Of a DNA stretch of 64,000 bases, positions 1 through 8,087 are shown piece after piece. Source of the DNA: Micromonospora terminaliae. Lineage in GTDB: Bacteria; Actinomycetota; Actinomycetes; Mycobacteriales; Micromonosporaceae. Position numbers and translations under genes: made by a program. The stretch is from positions 4,588,001 through 4,652,000 of the forward strand of contig NZ_CP045309.1 of assembly GCF_009671205.1 (NCBI RefSeq), read 5' to 3'. A model generated the notes under the pieces. That model ran no database searches, was not told the origin of the DNA, and saw only the letters and a list, made by a program, of their open reading frames with translations. Every line of letters begins with the position of its first letter. The first letter of the stretch is position 1.

Positions 1-849
1 GACCAGGTTCCGCATCCACGCGTTGGAGAACACGATGATCGCGACGGCCACCACCACGGCGATCCAGGCGAGGATCTCCTTCGCCGGGAGCAGCGCGTTG
101 ATGTCGGCGTAGCCGGCGCCGTAGAGCTTGGCGCCCTCGTTGTACTCCAGCAGCATGGCCCGCTGGTCCAGCACGTACGCGATTGCCTTGAGCAGCACGA
201 ACACCGCGACCAGCGAGCTCAGGTGGGCCCGGGCCGCGTTGGTCATCCGGTCCCCGACGCCCTGCAGCCGCACCCCGCCGTAGATGTAGTGCACGGCCAG
301 CGCCCCGAGCAGGGCGAGCACCACGGCGGTGAAGCCGACGCCGAGCAGGTAGCGCCAGAACGGCAGCTGGAAGACGTAGAAGCCGATGTCGACGCCGAAC
401 TCCGGGTCCTTCACACCGAAGCTGCCGCCGTTGCGGAACAGCAGCCACTGGCTCCACCGGCCCTGTGCGGAGAGACCGGCGAAGAGCCCGATGACCGCGG
501 AGGCCAGGGCGATCCACGCGCCGAGCCGGGGGCTCAGCAGCATCCGGTAGCGCTCCAGGGTGGCCTGTTCGGCGGAATGCGGGCGCAGCTGCGGCCGCAG
601 CCGGTAGGCCAGCCAGAGGTTGCCGGCGAGGATCACCCCCATGCCGAGCCCGATGACCAGGAACAGCAGCAGCCGGGTGGCGAGCACACCGGTGAAGACC
701 TGCGTGTAGCGGACCTCGTCGAACCAGAGCCAGTCGGTCCACGCGTTGACACCCCACCCGAGCAGGGTGAAGAGCACGAACACCCCGATCAGGACCCCGA
801 TGGTGACGCGTCCGCGCCGGCTCATCCTCGGCAGGGGGCTGCTACGCAT
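1..849 (-). CDS. UPF0182 family membrane protein (N-terminal part, cut by window edge)
   Basis: The first 283 residues of a large integral membrane protein are present; the rest lies beyond base 1. Six hydrophobic segments are visible at roughly residues 14-36, 55-82, 111-128, 166-188, 209-228 and 257-276, after a basic N-terminus (RRGR). The motifs WFDEVRYTQVF (about 42-52) and the stretch around FGVDIGFYVFQLPFW (151-165) are hallmarks of the UPF0182 family, whose members run to about 950-1000 residues and whose biochemical role is unknown. The ATG at 849 is chosen because the hydrophobic pattern begins shortly after it; a TACTCT hexamer on the minus strand (901-906) could be its -10 element. 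It neighbours the PDZ protease in the same orientation, as in mycobacteria (Rv3193c/Rv3194c). Confidence 0.9.
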   Translation of the reverse strand, partial: MRSSPLPRMSRRGRVTIGVLIGVFVLFTLLGWGVNAWTDWLWFDEVRYTQVFTGVLATRLLLFLVIGLGMGVILAGNLWLAYRLRPQLRPHSAEQATLERYRMLLSPRLGAWIALASAVIGLFAGLSAQGRWSQWLLFRNGGSFGVKDPEFGVDIGFYVFQLPFWRYLLGVGFTAVVLALLGALAVHYIYGGVRLQGVGDRMTNAARAHLSSLVAVFVLLKAIAYVLDQRAMLLEYNEGAKLYGAGYADINALLPAKEILAWIAVVVAVAIIVFSNAWMRNLV

Positions 850-1006
850 GACCACTGTTGGCTCCGCACGCTCGATGTGATCGGCTCCGACCAGGCACCC
901 AGAGTACGGGGTGTTCCTGAACGCGTCGGGTCAAGGTCACGTCACGATCGTCCGGTGGCCCGGCAGGTCGGGCCCGGCGGCGGTCCGGCGGCGGGCCGGC
1001 CGGGGG

Positions 1007-2020
1007 TCAGCAGCGGGTCGGCTGCCCTCCCGCGCGGATCTTCTCCAGCGCCGTCAGCGCGTCGTCCAGCGACGCCACCTTGAGCAGCGGCAGGTCGGGC
1101 TGCGGGTTGCGGACCGCCTCGGCGCAGTTGTCGGCGGGCACCAGGAACACCTTCGCCCCGGCCTGCTTGGCGCCGACCAGCTTCTGGGCGATGCCGCCGA
1201 TCGGGCCGACCCGGCCCTCGTCGTCGATGGTGCCGGTGCCGGCGATGACCTTCCCGCCGGTCAGGTCGGCCGGCTCCAGCTTGTCGACGATGCCCAGGGC
1301 GAACATGAGTCCGGCGCTGGGGCCGCCGATGTCGCCGAGGTCGATCTTCAGGGTGAACGGGTGCGGCTGCTGCTGGTCGATCTCGATGCCGATGCGGGGA
1401 CGGCCGTCCTGCTCGCGACTGGTCACCGTGGCGGTGGCCGCCGCACCGGCCCGGGTGTAGCCGATCTTCAACTCGGTGCCGGCCGGCTTCGCCCGGATCA
1501 GCTCGGTGAGCCGGGCCGCGCTCGTCACCGGCTGGCCGTCGACCGAGGTGATCACGTCGTTGGGCTTGAGCACGTCGACCGACGGCCCGCCCGCGGTGAC
1601 CGCCTTGACCAGCACCCGGATCGGGTAGCCCAGCTCGCGCAGGGCCGCCGTCTCGGCGCTGGTCTGCGAGTTCTGGAAGTCCTCGGCGTTGCGCTTCTCG
1701 ACCTCCTCCTGCGACTCCCCCGGCGGGTAGACCAGCTCCCGTGGCACCACCGCCTCGTCCGAGGAGAACCAGCCGGCCAGGGCCGAGCGCAGCCGGACGG
1801 TGGGCTGCACACCCACCGTGGTCAGCCGGAGCTGCCCGGCCGAGGTGGACGTCGCCCGGCCGGTGACCTGGATGATCTCCTTGCCGTCCTCGCTGCCCAG
1901 CGTGTTGACCGTCGGGCCGGGACCGAGCACCACGTACGGGATCGGCACGCTCAGCACGCCGACGCTGAGCAGGGCGGTGAGCAGTGCACCGAGGAGTACG
2001 GTCACGCCGCGACGTCTCAT
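1007..2020 (-). CDS. Membrane-anchored PDZ / Lon-type serine protease (YlbL-like)
   Basis: 337 residues: an N-terminal membrane anchor (about 7-26), a PDZ region (about 140-200, SVDVLKPNDVITSVDGQPV) and a C-terminal S16 (Lon-like) proteolytic domain. The catalytic serine sits in GGPSAG (Ser235), and the partner lysine is probably Lys280 in IAQKLVGAK. Such proteins sit on the outer face of the membrane and probably cleave secreted or membrane substrates; the substrate here is unknown. A longer start is open to 2068, but the ATG at 2020 puts a basic MRRRG directly before the anchor and has a TACGCT -10 hexamer exactly 7 nt upstream (2028-2033), which suggests a leaderless transcript. Confidence 0.88.
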   Translation of the reverse strand: MRRRGVTVLLGALLTALLSVGVLSVPIPYVVLGPGPTVNTLGSEDGKEIIQVTGRATSTSAGQLRLTTVGVQPTVRLRSALAGWFSSDEAVVPRELVYPPGESQEEVEKRNAEDFQNSQTSAETAALRELGYPIRVLVKAVTAGGPSVDVLKPNDVITSVDGQPVTSAARLTELIRAKPAGTELKIGYTRAGAAATATVTSREQDGRPRIGIEIDQQQPHPFTLKIDLGDIGGPSAGLMFALGIVDKLEPADLTGGKVIAGTGTIDDEGRVGPIGGIAQKLVGAKQAGAKVFLVPADNCAEAVRNPQPDLPLLKVASLDDALTALEKIRAGGQPTRC

Positions 2021-2027
2021 GGGCCAG

Positions 2028-2033
2028 AGCGTA
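2028..2033 (-). promoter_or_regulatory. Leaderless -10 element for the PDZ protease
   Basis: TACGCT on the minus strand lies 7 nt before the ATG at 2020, so transcription would start at or near the start codon. Supports the shorter start. Confidence 0.5.
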
Positions 2034-2122
2034 CCGATCCGGCCCGGAACGTCCGGCGCGGTGACCACCGGACTTCGCCCTCAGCGCAACGCCGACGCGC
2101 GCGACCTGCGGCGCGGCGCGCG

Positions 2123-2128
2123 TACCGT
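2123..2128 (+). promoter_or_regulatory. Leaderless -10 element for the DUF2342 metalloprotease
   Basis: TACCGT lies 7 nt before the GTG at 2136. No Shine-Dalgarno sequence is present, in line with a leaderless mRNA. Confidence 0.5.
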
Positions 2129-2135
2129 AGAGGTC

Positions 2136-3407
2136 GTGCCTGATATTCCGTTCGGCTTCGCGCTCCCGGGTGGGCAACCACCAGACCCCAACGATCCCGC
2201 GCAGATGCAGCAGTTCATGTCGCAGTTGCAGCACCTGCTCTCGGCGCCGGGCAGCGGACCGGTCAACTGGGACCTCGCCCGGCAGGTCGCCGCGAGCCAG
2301 CTCGCCGCCGCCGGCGACCCGGCGGTCTCGCCGTTCGAACGCAACGCGGTGGAGGAGGCGCTGCGCATCGCCGACCTCTGGCTGGAGCCGGCCACCTCGT
2401 GGCCCACCGGCATCCGCACCTCGGTGGCCTGGAACCGCAACGAGTGGATCTTCAAGACCCTCGACGTGTGGCGCAAGCTCTGCGACCCGGTCGCCAGCCG
2501 GATGGTCGGCGCCATGGGCGACCTGGTGCCGCCGGAGGCCCGCGCCCAGCTCGGCCCGATGCAGTCGATGGTCGCCACGCTGGGCGGCGCCCTCTTCGGC
2601 GGCCAGCTCGGCCAGGCGCTCGGCTCACTCGCCGCCGAGGTGCTCTCCGCCGGCGACATCGGCCTGCCGCTCGGCCCCGCCGGCACCGCCGCGCTCGTCC
2701 CCGCGAACATCCGGGCGTACGGCGAGGGCCTCGAACTGCCCGAGGACGAGGTCCGCCTCTACGTGGCCCTGCGCGAGGCCGCCCACCAGCGGCTCTTTCA
2801 GCACGTCCCGTGGCTGCGCGGGCACGTGCTCACCGCGGTCGAGAACTACGCCGCGGGCATCCGGGTCAACCGGGAGGCGATCGAGGAGGCGATGGGCCGG
2901 GTCGACCCGACCGACCCGGAGTCGATGCAGGCGATCGCCCTGGAGGGCATCTTCACCCCCGAGGACACCCCGGCGCAGAAGGCGTCGCTGGCCCGGCTGG
3001 AGACCGTCCTCGCCCTGGTCGAGGGCTGGGTGTGCCACGTGGTCGACAGCGCGGCGGGCGACCGGCTGCCGAACGTGGTCCGCCTCGGCGAGGCGTTCCG
3101 CCGTCGCCGGGCCGCCGGCGGTCCGGCCGAGCAGACCTTCGCCGCCCTGGTGGGCCTGGAGCTGCGGCCGCGCCGGCTGCGCGAGGCGACCGTGCTCTGG
3201 TCGGCGCTCACCGAGCACCGCGGGATCGCCGGCCGGGACGCCGTCTGGGGCCACCCCGACCTGCTCCCGTCGGACGAGGACTTCGCCAACCCGGAGGCGT
3301 TCGCCGCGACCACCAGCGACCTGGACGAGGAGCTGGCGAACTTCGACTTCACCGCACCCGGGGCGCCGGAGGAGCAGGCCCCGGGCGAGGACGACGACAA
3401 GTCCTGA
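2136..3407 (+). CDS. DUF2342 / zincin-like metalloprotease family protein
   Basis: 423 residues starting at GTG (MPDIPFGFALPGG). The sequence matches the actinobacterial zincin-like family PF10103 (DUF2342): conserved N-terminal stretch with NWDLARQ (44-50), a glycine-rich middle (LGGALFGGQLGQALG, 149-163) and the signature REAAHQRLFQHVPWLRGH (213-230), which replaces a classical HExxH in this family. The family is annotated as a putative zinc metalloprotease; substrate and activity are not established. The C-terminus is acidic (EEQAPGEDDDKS). It is divergent from the PDZ protease, with a 115 bp intergenic region containing both leaderless promoters; the same pair (Rv3194c/Rv3195) is divergent in M. 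tuberculosis. Confidence 0.85.
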   Translation: MPDIPFGFALPGGQPPDPNDPAQMQQFMSQLQHLLSAPGSGPVNWDLARQVAASQLAAAGDPAVSPFERNAVEEALRIADLWLEPATSWPTGIRTSVAWNRNEWIFKTLDVWRKLCDPVASRMVGAMGDLVPPEARAQLGPMQSMVATLGGALFGGQLGQALGSLAAEVLSAGDIGLPLGPAGTAALVPANIRAYGEGLELPEDEVRLYVALREAAHQRLFQHVPWLRGHVLTAVENYAAGIRVNREAIEEAMGRVDPTDPESMQAIALEGIFTPEDTPAQKASLARLETVLALVEGWVCHVVDSAAGDRLPNVVRLGEAFRRRRAAGGPAEQTFAALVGLELRPRRLREATVLWSALTEHRGIAGRDAVWGHPDLLPSDEDFANPEAFAATTSDLDEELANFDFTAPGAPEEQAPGEDDDKS

Positions 3408-3419
3408 CGCCGCACGTCC

Positions 3420-3455
3420 GCCGGGGCCCGCACGAGCAGTCGTGCGGGCCCCGGC
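3420..3455. terminator. Bidirectional hairpin terminator
   Basis: Perfect 16 bp inverted repeat (arms 3420-3435 and 3440-3455, loop GCAG) between the convergent DUF2342 gene and the MobA-like gene. No long T tract on either side. Confidence 0.7.
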
Positions 3456-3507
3456 GCAGCTCTGGGCGCTCATCGGTTGGGCGGCCCTGCGCGGCTCGGG
3501 GTGCTCG

Positions 3508-4110
3508 TCAGCCGGGTTGACCGGAGAGCAGCGCCCGGGTGGCCTCCCAGCCCTCGAAGGCCGGGTCGAGGGTGGCCAGGTCGGCTGCCCCGCGCAGCCT
3601 CCGCCAGCCGGCGGTGACCGCCACGTCCCCGGGGCGCGGGGCGGCGGCACGCACCTCGGCCGGCGCCGCGGTGTCCAGGTCGAGTGCCGGCAACCACTCC
3701 GGTACGGGCAGCCGGGCGGCCACCCCGAGCAGTCCCGCCCCGTTGCCTTCGACGGGTGCGACGGCGACCGGGCGGCTGGTCAGCGGCCGGAGCAGCTTGC
3801 CGAGGGTCAGCCCCGGCACGTCCGGCGCGTCGGCCACCACGACGGCCGCCTGGTCGTACCCGGTCAGCGCCGCGAACACCGCGGTGGCGGTGGGTTCGGG
3901 GACCTCGTACACGGCGGTCCCGGGCCAGACCACCGCGTCGGCCAGCCAGCGGTCCGCCGGTGTCACGGCCACCGCGGTCTCCACCTCGTTGAGTGTGGCC
4001 AGCAGGTCCACCACGTCCTCGGCGAGCGCGCTGCGCCACCGCACCGGATCGATCCCCGGCGGCGTCCACCCGACCGGGCCGAGCAACGCCACCACCACAC
4101 GTCGAGCCAC
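3508..4110 (-). CDS. MobA-like / DUF2064-type nucleotidyltransferase-fold protein
   Basis: 200 residues, GTG start (MARRVVVALLGPV). The order of segments (VVALL near the start, VVVADAPDVPGLTLGKLLRPL mid-protein, then PVAVAPVEGNGAGLLGVA) follows the nucleotidyl/glycosyl-transferase A fold of MobA/CofC/DUF2064 proteins, where these segments correspond to the GDxPxL and PxxDGGxxLxGL motifs. Here the metal-binding aspartates are changed (ADAPDVP, PVEGNGAG), so activity is uncertain. TAGGGT at 4117-4122 (minus strand) lies 6 nt before the GTG, supporting this start. The product and partner are unknown. Confidence 0.65.
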   Translation of the reverse strand: MARRVVVALLGPVGWTPPGIDPVRWRSALAEDVVDLLATLNEVETAVAVTPADRWLADAVVWPGTAVYEVPEPTATAVFAALTGYDQAAVVVADAPDVPGLTLGKLLRPLTSRPVAVAPVEGNGAGLLGVAARLPVPEWLPALDLDTAAPAEVRAAAPRPGDVAVTAGWRRLRGAADLATLDPAFEGWEATRALLSGQPG

Positions 4111-4116
4111 CCGACG

Positions 4117-4122
4117 ACCCTA
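4117..4122 (-). promoter_or_regulatory. Leaderless -10 element
   Basis: TAGGGT on the minus strand, 6 nt before the GTG at 4110. Confidence 0.4.
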
Positions 4123-4201
4123 ACCCCGCCACCCACCGCCGCCCCGGCCGGCACAGCAGCGCCGTGGCCACCCGTCAGAGGGCGCGGAGGGGCGCGACGG
4201 G

Positions 4202-4732
4202 TCAGTCGGTCAGGGGGACGCCGGTGGTTGCCGCTACGCCTTCCAGGTAGCCGCGGGCGCGCTCGCTCTTCGGGTAGCGGGCGACCAGGGCCCAGAAGGC
4301 GGCGTTGTGGCTGGGTACGATGAGGTGCGCCAGCTCGTGCAGCAGCACGTAGTCGATCACCCAGTCGGGCATGTCCTGGATGCGGTGGGAGATCCGGATG
4401 GTGCGGTCGGCGGGGGTGCAGGAACCCCAGCGGCCGTTCTGGTTGGTCACCCAGCGGACACTCGCCGGAATGGCGGCCGCCCCGTGCTCGGAAAGGTAGA
4501 GGCTGATCAGTCGGGTGGCCCGGGCCAGCAGCTCGGCGTCCGAGCGGGCGAGCCGGCCCTCGCGGGCGGCGAGCCGGGCCAGCATCCGGTCGACCCACTC
4601 GCTCTCCTCGGCGCGGGAGAACTGGTCGGGGATGAGCACCACGACGCGTTCCCCGTCGCGGTACGCGGACACCGTGCGCCGCCGGCGCTGGCTGCGCCGT
4701 ACTTCGACGACGGGCTTCCGCGTCCCGGCCAT
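4202..4732 (-). CDS. YgjP/SprT-like zinc metallopeptidase (DUF45 family)
   Basis: 176 residues. The WLM/DUF45 (M48-clan) signature LLHELAHLIVPSHNAAFW supplies the HExxH zinc ligands; upstream is the family's WGSCTP motif (NGRWGSCTPADRTIRISHRI split over the middle of the protein). The E. coli relative YgjP is a putative metal-dependent hydrolase; its substrate is not established. The ATG at 4732 (MAGTRKPVVEVRRSQRRRR) is preferred to one at 4801 because conservation typically starts near the basic VEVRRS segment. A T-rich stretch with TTGCGG and TTAGCT about 18 nt apart upstream on the minus strand could be its promoter. Confidence 0.8.
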   Translation of the reverse strand: MAGTRKPVVEVRRSQRRRRTVSAYRDGERVVVLIPDQFSRAEESEWVDRMLARLAAREGRLARSDAELLARATRLISLYLSEHGAAAIPASVRWVTNQNGRWGSCTPADRTIRISHRIQDMPDWVIDYVLLHELAHLIVPSHNAAFWALVARYPKSERARGYLEGVAATTGVPLTD

Positions 4733-5210
4733 CACTGGTCCGCGCAGCCTCGGATGACTGTCACGAGGGAAAGCTAATGCGTACTGACCAGGGGTCCGCA
4801 AGAGTCAACACGACGACACGCGCCCGGAAAATGGTGGTTGGTCGTCAGGAGTCCTGAAAAATTTCTTTGGCGCGGCAGTTGACCATCACCTGCGGGCCGC
4901 TGTCAACGTTAGGTGATCTACGGAAGAGCTGTCGCGGTGGGGCTGCCCCGAAGGGGGATCTGTGGGCATTCACCCGGCGTGTCCCCGCGAAACTGACTTA
5001 TCCGACGTAACGCGGCATGCACACTCTCGACGTCGACTTACTCACAGAGTCGACGCACAGCTGACATGGAACCGCCCAGACCTGGGTAGGGTCCGCCAAC
5101 CAGCGGTCATGTGAGTGATCGCGGAGAACCCCCCGGCGCCGGCGCCACGCGTGGCCCGCCGCAGGGAAACCCGCCGGAGGCGTCCGGTGGACGAGACGAG
5201 GAGGGCTACC
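4733..5210. other. 478 bp non-coding region with overlapping inverted repeats
   Basis: Between the divergent YgjP gene and the zinc-ribbon gene. Two structures stand out. At 4878-4917, GTTGAC (4878-4883) pairs with GTCAAC (4902-4907), and ATCACCT (4885-4891) pairs with AGGTGAT (4911-4917); the interleaved order 1-2-1'-2' is that of an H-type pseudoknot or of two overlapping operators. At 5031-5055, CGTCGACT and AGTCGACG form a perfect 8 bp inverted repeat with a 9 nt gap. TAGGGT near 5090 is a possible -10 for the zinc-ribbon gene. No coding frame in this region looks real. Confidence 0.5.
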
Positions 5211-5378
5211 GTGGCCGACCAGGCCCAGACCTACAACGGTTACTGCGTGAAGTGCAAGGAGAAGCGGGACTTCGAGGGCCGCGTGGAGGTCTCGAAGACC
5301 GGCATGAACATGGCCAAGGGCAAGTGCCCGGTGTGCGGCACAACAGTGAACCGCATCCTGGGCAAGGCCAAGGTCTGA
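5211..5378 (+). CDS. Small zinc-ribbon protein, DUF5679
   Basis: 55 residues from a GTG preceded by a strong GAGGAGG ribosome binding site at about 5197-5204. Two CxxC pairs, CVKC (12-15) and CPVC (39-42), separated by 23 residues form a probable rubredoxin-like zinc ribbon; the C-terminus is basic (NRILGKAKV). The family is widespread and highly conserved in actinobacteria with no known function; the fold would suit a nucleic-acid or protein contact role, but that is inference. A longer frame to 5115 exists, but its extra residues are not of this family type. Confidence 0.88.
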   Translation: MADQAQTYNGYCVKCKEKRDFEGRVEVSKTGMNMAKGKCPVCGTTVNRILGKAKV

Positions 5379-5456
5379 CCCGCCCGGGTCGTACGGGGGA
5401 GGGGTGGCGGCTGCCGCCCCTCCCCCGTCGCGTACCCGACAGTGGCTACCGGAGGG

Positions 5457-5520
5457 TTGTGGACAACCCGGGTTTTCCTGTGGACAACCCTGGCCAGGGC
5501 CCGGCGCACCTGTGGACAAC
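5457..5520. promoter_or_regulatory. Cluster of three DnaA-box sequences
   Basis: TGTGGACAA, the complement of the actinobacterial DnaA box TTGTCCACA, occurs three times in the same orientation at 5458-5466, 5479-5487 and 5511-5519. Start-to-start distances are 21 and 32 bp, about two and three helical turns, so the boxes face the same side of the DNA. The cluster ends about 40 bp before the start of the cyclodehydratase-like gene. It could be a DnaA-controlled promoter or a DnaA titration/reactivation site. Confidence 0.65.
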
Positions 5521-5558
5521 GATCGACGGAGAGCGCAGACACGGTCACGATTCGTGGT

Positions 5559-6671
5559 GTGACCGACCCGATGCCCCTCGCCCGTCCGACGCTCCTGCCC
5601 GGCCTGACCCGGCTCTGGCGGGACCGGCACACCCTCCAGCTCGGGGTGGAACCCGGCCGGGCCGTGCTGCTGGAGGTGACCAGCCCGGGCGCCGCCCGCC
5701 TGCTCGACCTGCTCGACGGCACCCGCAGCGAGCGGGCCGTGCTCGCCGCCGCCGCCGACGCACGGGTCCCGCCGGCCGAGGCCCGGATGCTGCTCGACAC
5801 ACTCCGCTCGGCCGCGCTGGTCGTACCCGCGCAGAGCCTGCTCCCCCGCGACCTCACCGGGCCGGTCCGGGCCCGGCTCGCCGGGGAGGCCGACGCCCTG
5901 GCCCTGGCCGCGCCCGCCCTGCCCGGCACGCCGGCCCGGCTGCTGCGCCGCCGGCGCGCGGCGCGCGTCCTGGTCACGGGGGCCGGGCGCCTCGGCGCGG
6001 CGATCGCCGTCGCGCTGGCGCAGGCCGGGGTCGGGCACGTCGTACCCGATCTGGCCGGCCCGGTCCGCCCGGGTGACCTGGTGGGGACCGGCGTCACCGG
6101 CGCGGAGCTGGGCCGTCCCCTGGCGCCGGCGGTGCGTGCGGCGCTGGCCCGGTGCGCGCCCGGCACGACGACCACGCCGATCCGGCCCGGCCGGGCGGAC
6201 CTGGTGGTCCAGCTCGGCGCGGACCGCCCGGCGGCCCTGCTCGCCACCGGGTACGCGCGCCGCCGCCAGCCGCACCTGCTGGTCGACCTGCGCGGCGGCG
6301 TGCCGGTGGTCGGCCCGCTGGTCCGCCCGCCGGTGGGTCCCTGCCTGCACTGCCTCGACCTGCACCGGACCGACCGGGACCCGGACTGGCCGGCACTCGC
6401 CGCCCAGCTCGCGTCCGGCGACGGCGACCGGGCCTGCGCGGCGGCCACCCGGCTGGCCGCGGCGGCCTACGCGACGGCCGAGGCGTTGACCCACCTCGAC
6501 GGGGGCACTCCGGAAACCCTGGGCTGCGCGGTCGAAATCGGGCAGCCCGGGCGGTTCCGGCACCGCCGGTGGCCACCGCACCCCTCCTGCGGGTGCTCGG
6601 GGCGTCGCCCGATCCGGTCTGGCGCATCCGCTCCCGGCCGCACAGCAGCAGCGGGCCCGTCGCGTCGGTAA
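5559..6671 (+). CDS. ThiF/TOMM cyclodehydratase-like protein (orphan)
   Basis: 370 residues. The middle holds a Rossmann-like segment RVLVTGAGRLGAAIAVALAQAG (about 136-157) of the ThiF/E1 type, and two cysteine pairs, CLHC (262-265) and CGC (344-346), match the zinc site of E1-like and TOMM (thiazole/oxazole-modified microcin) cyclodehydratase proteins. The N-terminal part resembles a peptide-binding region of such proteins. No YcaO partner, precursor peptide or transporter is in the window, so a RiPP role is not supported by context; proteins of this type are found singly beside AarF/WhiB7 genes in actinobacteria. GTG at 5559 is chosen over an ATG at 5571; there is no clear ribosome binding site. 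The AarF gene starts 11 nt after its stop. Confidence 0.6.
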   Translation: MTDPMPLARPTLLPGLTRLWRDRHTLQLGVEPGRAVLLEVTSPGAARLLDLLDGTRSERAVLAAAADARVPPAEARMLLDTLRSAALVVPAQSLLPRDLTGPVRARLAGEADALALAAPALPGTPARLLRRRRAARVLVTGAGRLGAAIAVALAQAGVGHVVPDLAGPVRPGDLVGTGVTGAELGRPLAPAVRAALARCAPGTTTTPIRPGRADLVVQLGADRPAALLATGYARRRQPHLLVDLRGGVPVVGPLVRPPVGPCLHCLDLHRTDRDPDWPALAAQLASGDGDRACAAATRLAAAAYATAEALTHLDGGTPETLGCAVEIGQPGRFRHRRWPPHPSCGCSGRRPIRSGASAPGRTAAAGPSRR

Positions 6672-6681
6672 CAATGACCGG

Positions 6682-8028
6682 GTGACCGACATCCCGCGCC
6701 GGGCCGTGTCCCGGACCGCCAAGCTCGCCGCTCTGCCGCTCGGTTTCGCCGGTCGGACCGTCCTCGGCATGGGCAAGCGGGTCACCGGCCTCGCGTCCGA
6801 CGTCATCTCCGCCGAGATCCAGCAGCGCACCGCCGAGCAGCTGTTCAGCGTGCTCGGGCAGCTCAAGGGCGGGGCCATGAAGTTCGGGCAGGCCCTGTCG
6901 GTCTTCGAAGCGGCGCTGCCCGACGAGATCGCGGCGCCCTACCGGCAGGCGCTCACCAAGCTCCAGGAGGCCGCCCCGCCGCTGCCCGCGGCGACCGTGC
7001 ACAAGGTGCTCGCCGAGCAGCTCGGGCCGGACTGGCGGGATCGGTTCGTGGAGTTCAACGACACCCCGGCCGCCGCGGCCAGCATCGGCCAGGTGCACCG
7101 CGCGATCTGGCGCGACCCGGGCTACGGGCCGAACGGCGGCCCGCGCCACCGGGACGTGGCCGTGAAGATCCAGTACCCGGGGGCCGGGGACGCCCTGCTC
7201 GCCGACCTGAAGCAGCTCTCCCGGCTGGGCGGCATGTTCCGCGCGATCCAGCCGGGGCTGGACGTCAAGCCGCTCCTCGTCGAGCTGCGTGAGCGGATCA
7301 CCGAGGAGCTGGACTACGAGCTGGAGGCCGAGTCGCAGCGCGCCTTCGCGGCCGCGTACGCCGACGACCCGGACATCTACATCCCCGAGGTGCTCGACGC
7401 CGCGCCCCGGGTGCTGATCACCGAGTGGGTCGAGGGCACCCCGCTGTCACAGATCATCCGCGAGGGCACCGAGGAGCAGCGCGACGAGGCCGGGCGACTG
7501 ATGGCCGAGCTGCACCTCTCCGCGCCGATGCGGGCCGGGCTGCTGCACGCCGACCCGCACCCGGGCAACTTCCGGCTGCTCCCCGACGGCCGGCTCGGCG
7601 TGATCGACTTCGGCGCGGTGGCCCGGATGCCGGAGGGCACCCCCGAGCCGATCGGCCGGATCGCCGCGCTGGCGCTGCGGGACGACGCGGACGCAGTGGT
7701 CGCCGGGCTGCGGGACGAGGGTTTCGTGAGCCCCACCGAGCCGATCGACGCCGAGGGGGTGCTGGACTTCCTCCGACCGATGCTGGAGCCGATCGCCGCG
7801 GACGAGTTCCGGTTCACCCGGGCCTGGCTGCGTGCCCAGGCGGCCCGGCTGGCCAGCCCCCGCTCCCCCACCTACCAGCTCAGCCGCCAGCTCAACCTGC
7901 CCCCGTCGTACCTGATGATCCACCGGGTGACGCTGGGCTCGATCGGGGTGCTCTGCCAGCTGGAGGCGAAGGCGCCCTACCGGGCGATCCTGGAACGCTG
8001 GCTGCCCGGCTTCGCCCCGGTGGGCTGA
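6682..8028 (+). CDS. AarF/ABC1/UbiB family atypical kinase
   Basis: 448 residues starting at GTG. The family signatures are present in order: KxGQ motif MKFGQALS (66-73), the VAVKIQYPGAGDA lysine segment, ITEWVEGTPLSQI hinge, the catalytic HADPHPGNF loop and VIDFGAVARM, the DFG-like metal site. ABC1/UbiB proteins are protein-kinase-like ATPases linked in other organisms to quinone or lipid metabolism; actinobacteria of this group make menaquinone, so the true substrate is unknown. In M. tuberculosis the homologue (Rv3197) is next to whiB7 and has been connected to antibiotic tolerance. It probably is co-transcribed with the upstream cyclodehydratase-like gene. Confidence 0.88.
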   Translation: MTDIPRRAVSRTAKLAALPLGFAGRTVLGMGKRVTGLASDVISAEIQQRTAEQLFSVLGQLKGGAMKFGQALSVFEAALPDEIAAPYRQALTKLQEAAPPLPAATVHKVLAEQLGPDWRDRFVEFNDTPAAAASIGQVHRAIWRDPGYGPNGGPRHRDVAVKIQYPGAGDALLADLKQLSRLGGMFRAIQPGLDVKPLLVELRERITEELDYELEAESQRAFAAAYADDPDIYIPEVLDAAPRVLITEWVEGTPLSQIIREGTEEQRDEAGRLMAELHLSAPMRAGLLHADPHPGNFRLLPDGRLGVIDFGAVARMPEGTPEPIGRIAALALRDDADAVVAGLRDEGFVSPTEPIDAEGVLDFLRPMLEPIAADEFRFTRAWLRAQAARLASPRSPTYQLSRQLNLPPSYLMIHRVTLGSIGVLCQLEAKAPYRAILERWLPGFAPVG

Positions 8029-8040
8029 CCGATCCACGCC

Positions 8041-8074
8041 GAAGGGGCGGTGACCGTACGGTCACCGCCCCTTC
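8041..8074. terminator. 34 bp perfect palindrome, bidirectional terminator
   Basis: Positions 8041-8057 and 8058-8074 are exact reverse complements (GAAGGGGCGGTGACCGT and its complement). It separates the convergent AarF gene and the small LPNGTEM protein gene. Confidence 0.75.
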
Positions 8075-8087
8075 CGGGTGTAGGGAT

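Noticed and set aside
5559..6671. A RiPP (TOMM) biosynthetic cluster
   Set aside because: No YcaO, no precursor peptide, no transporter nearby; TldDE is 53 kb away.
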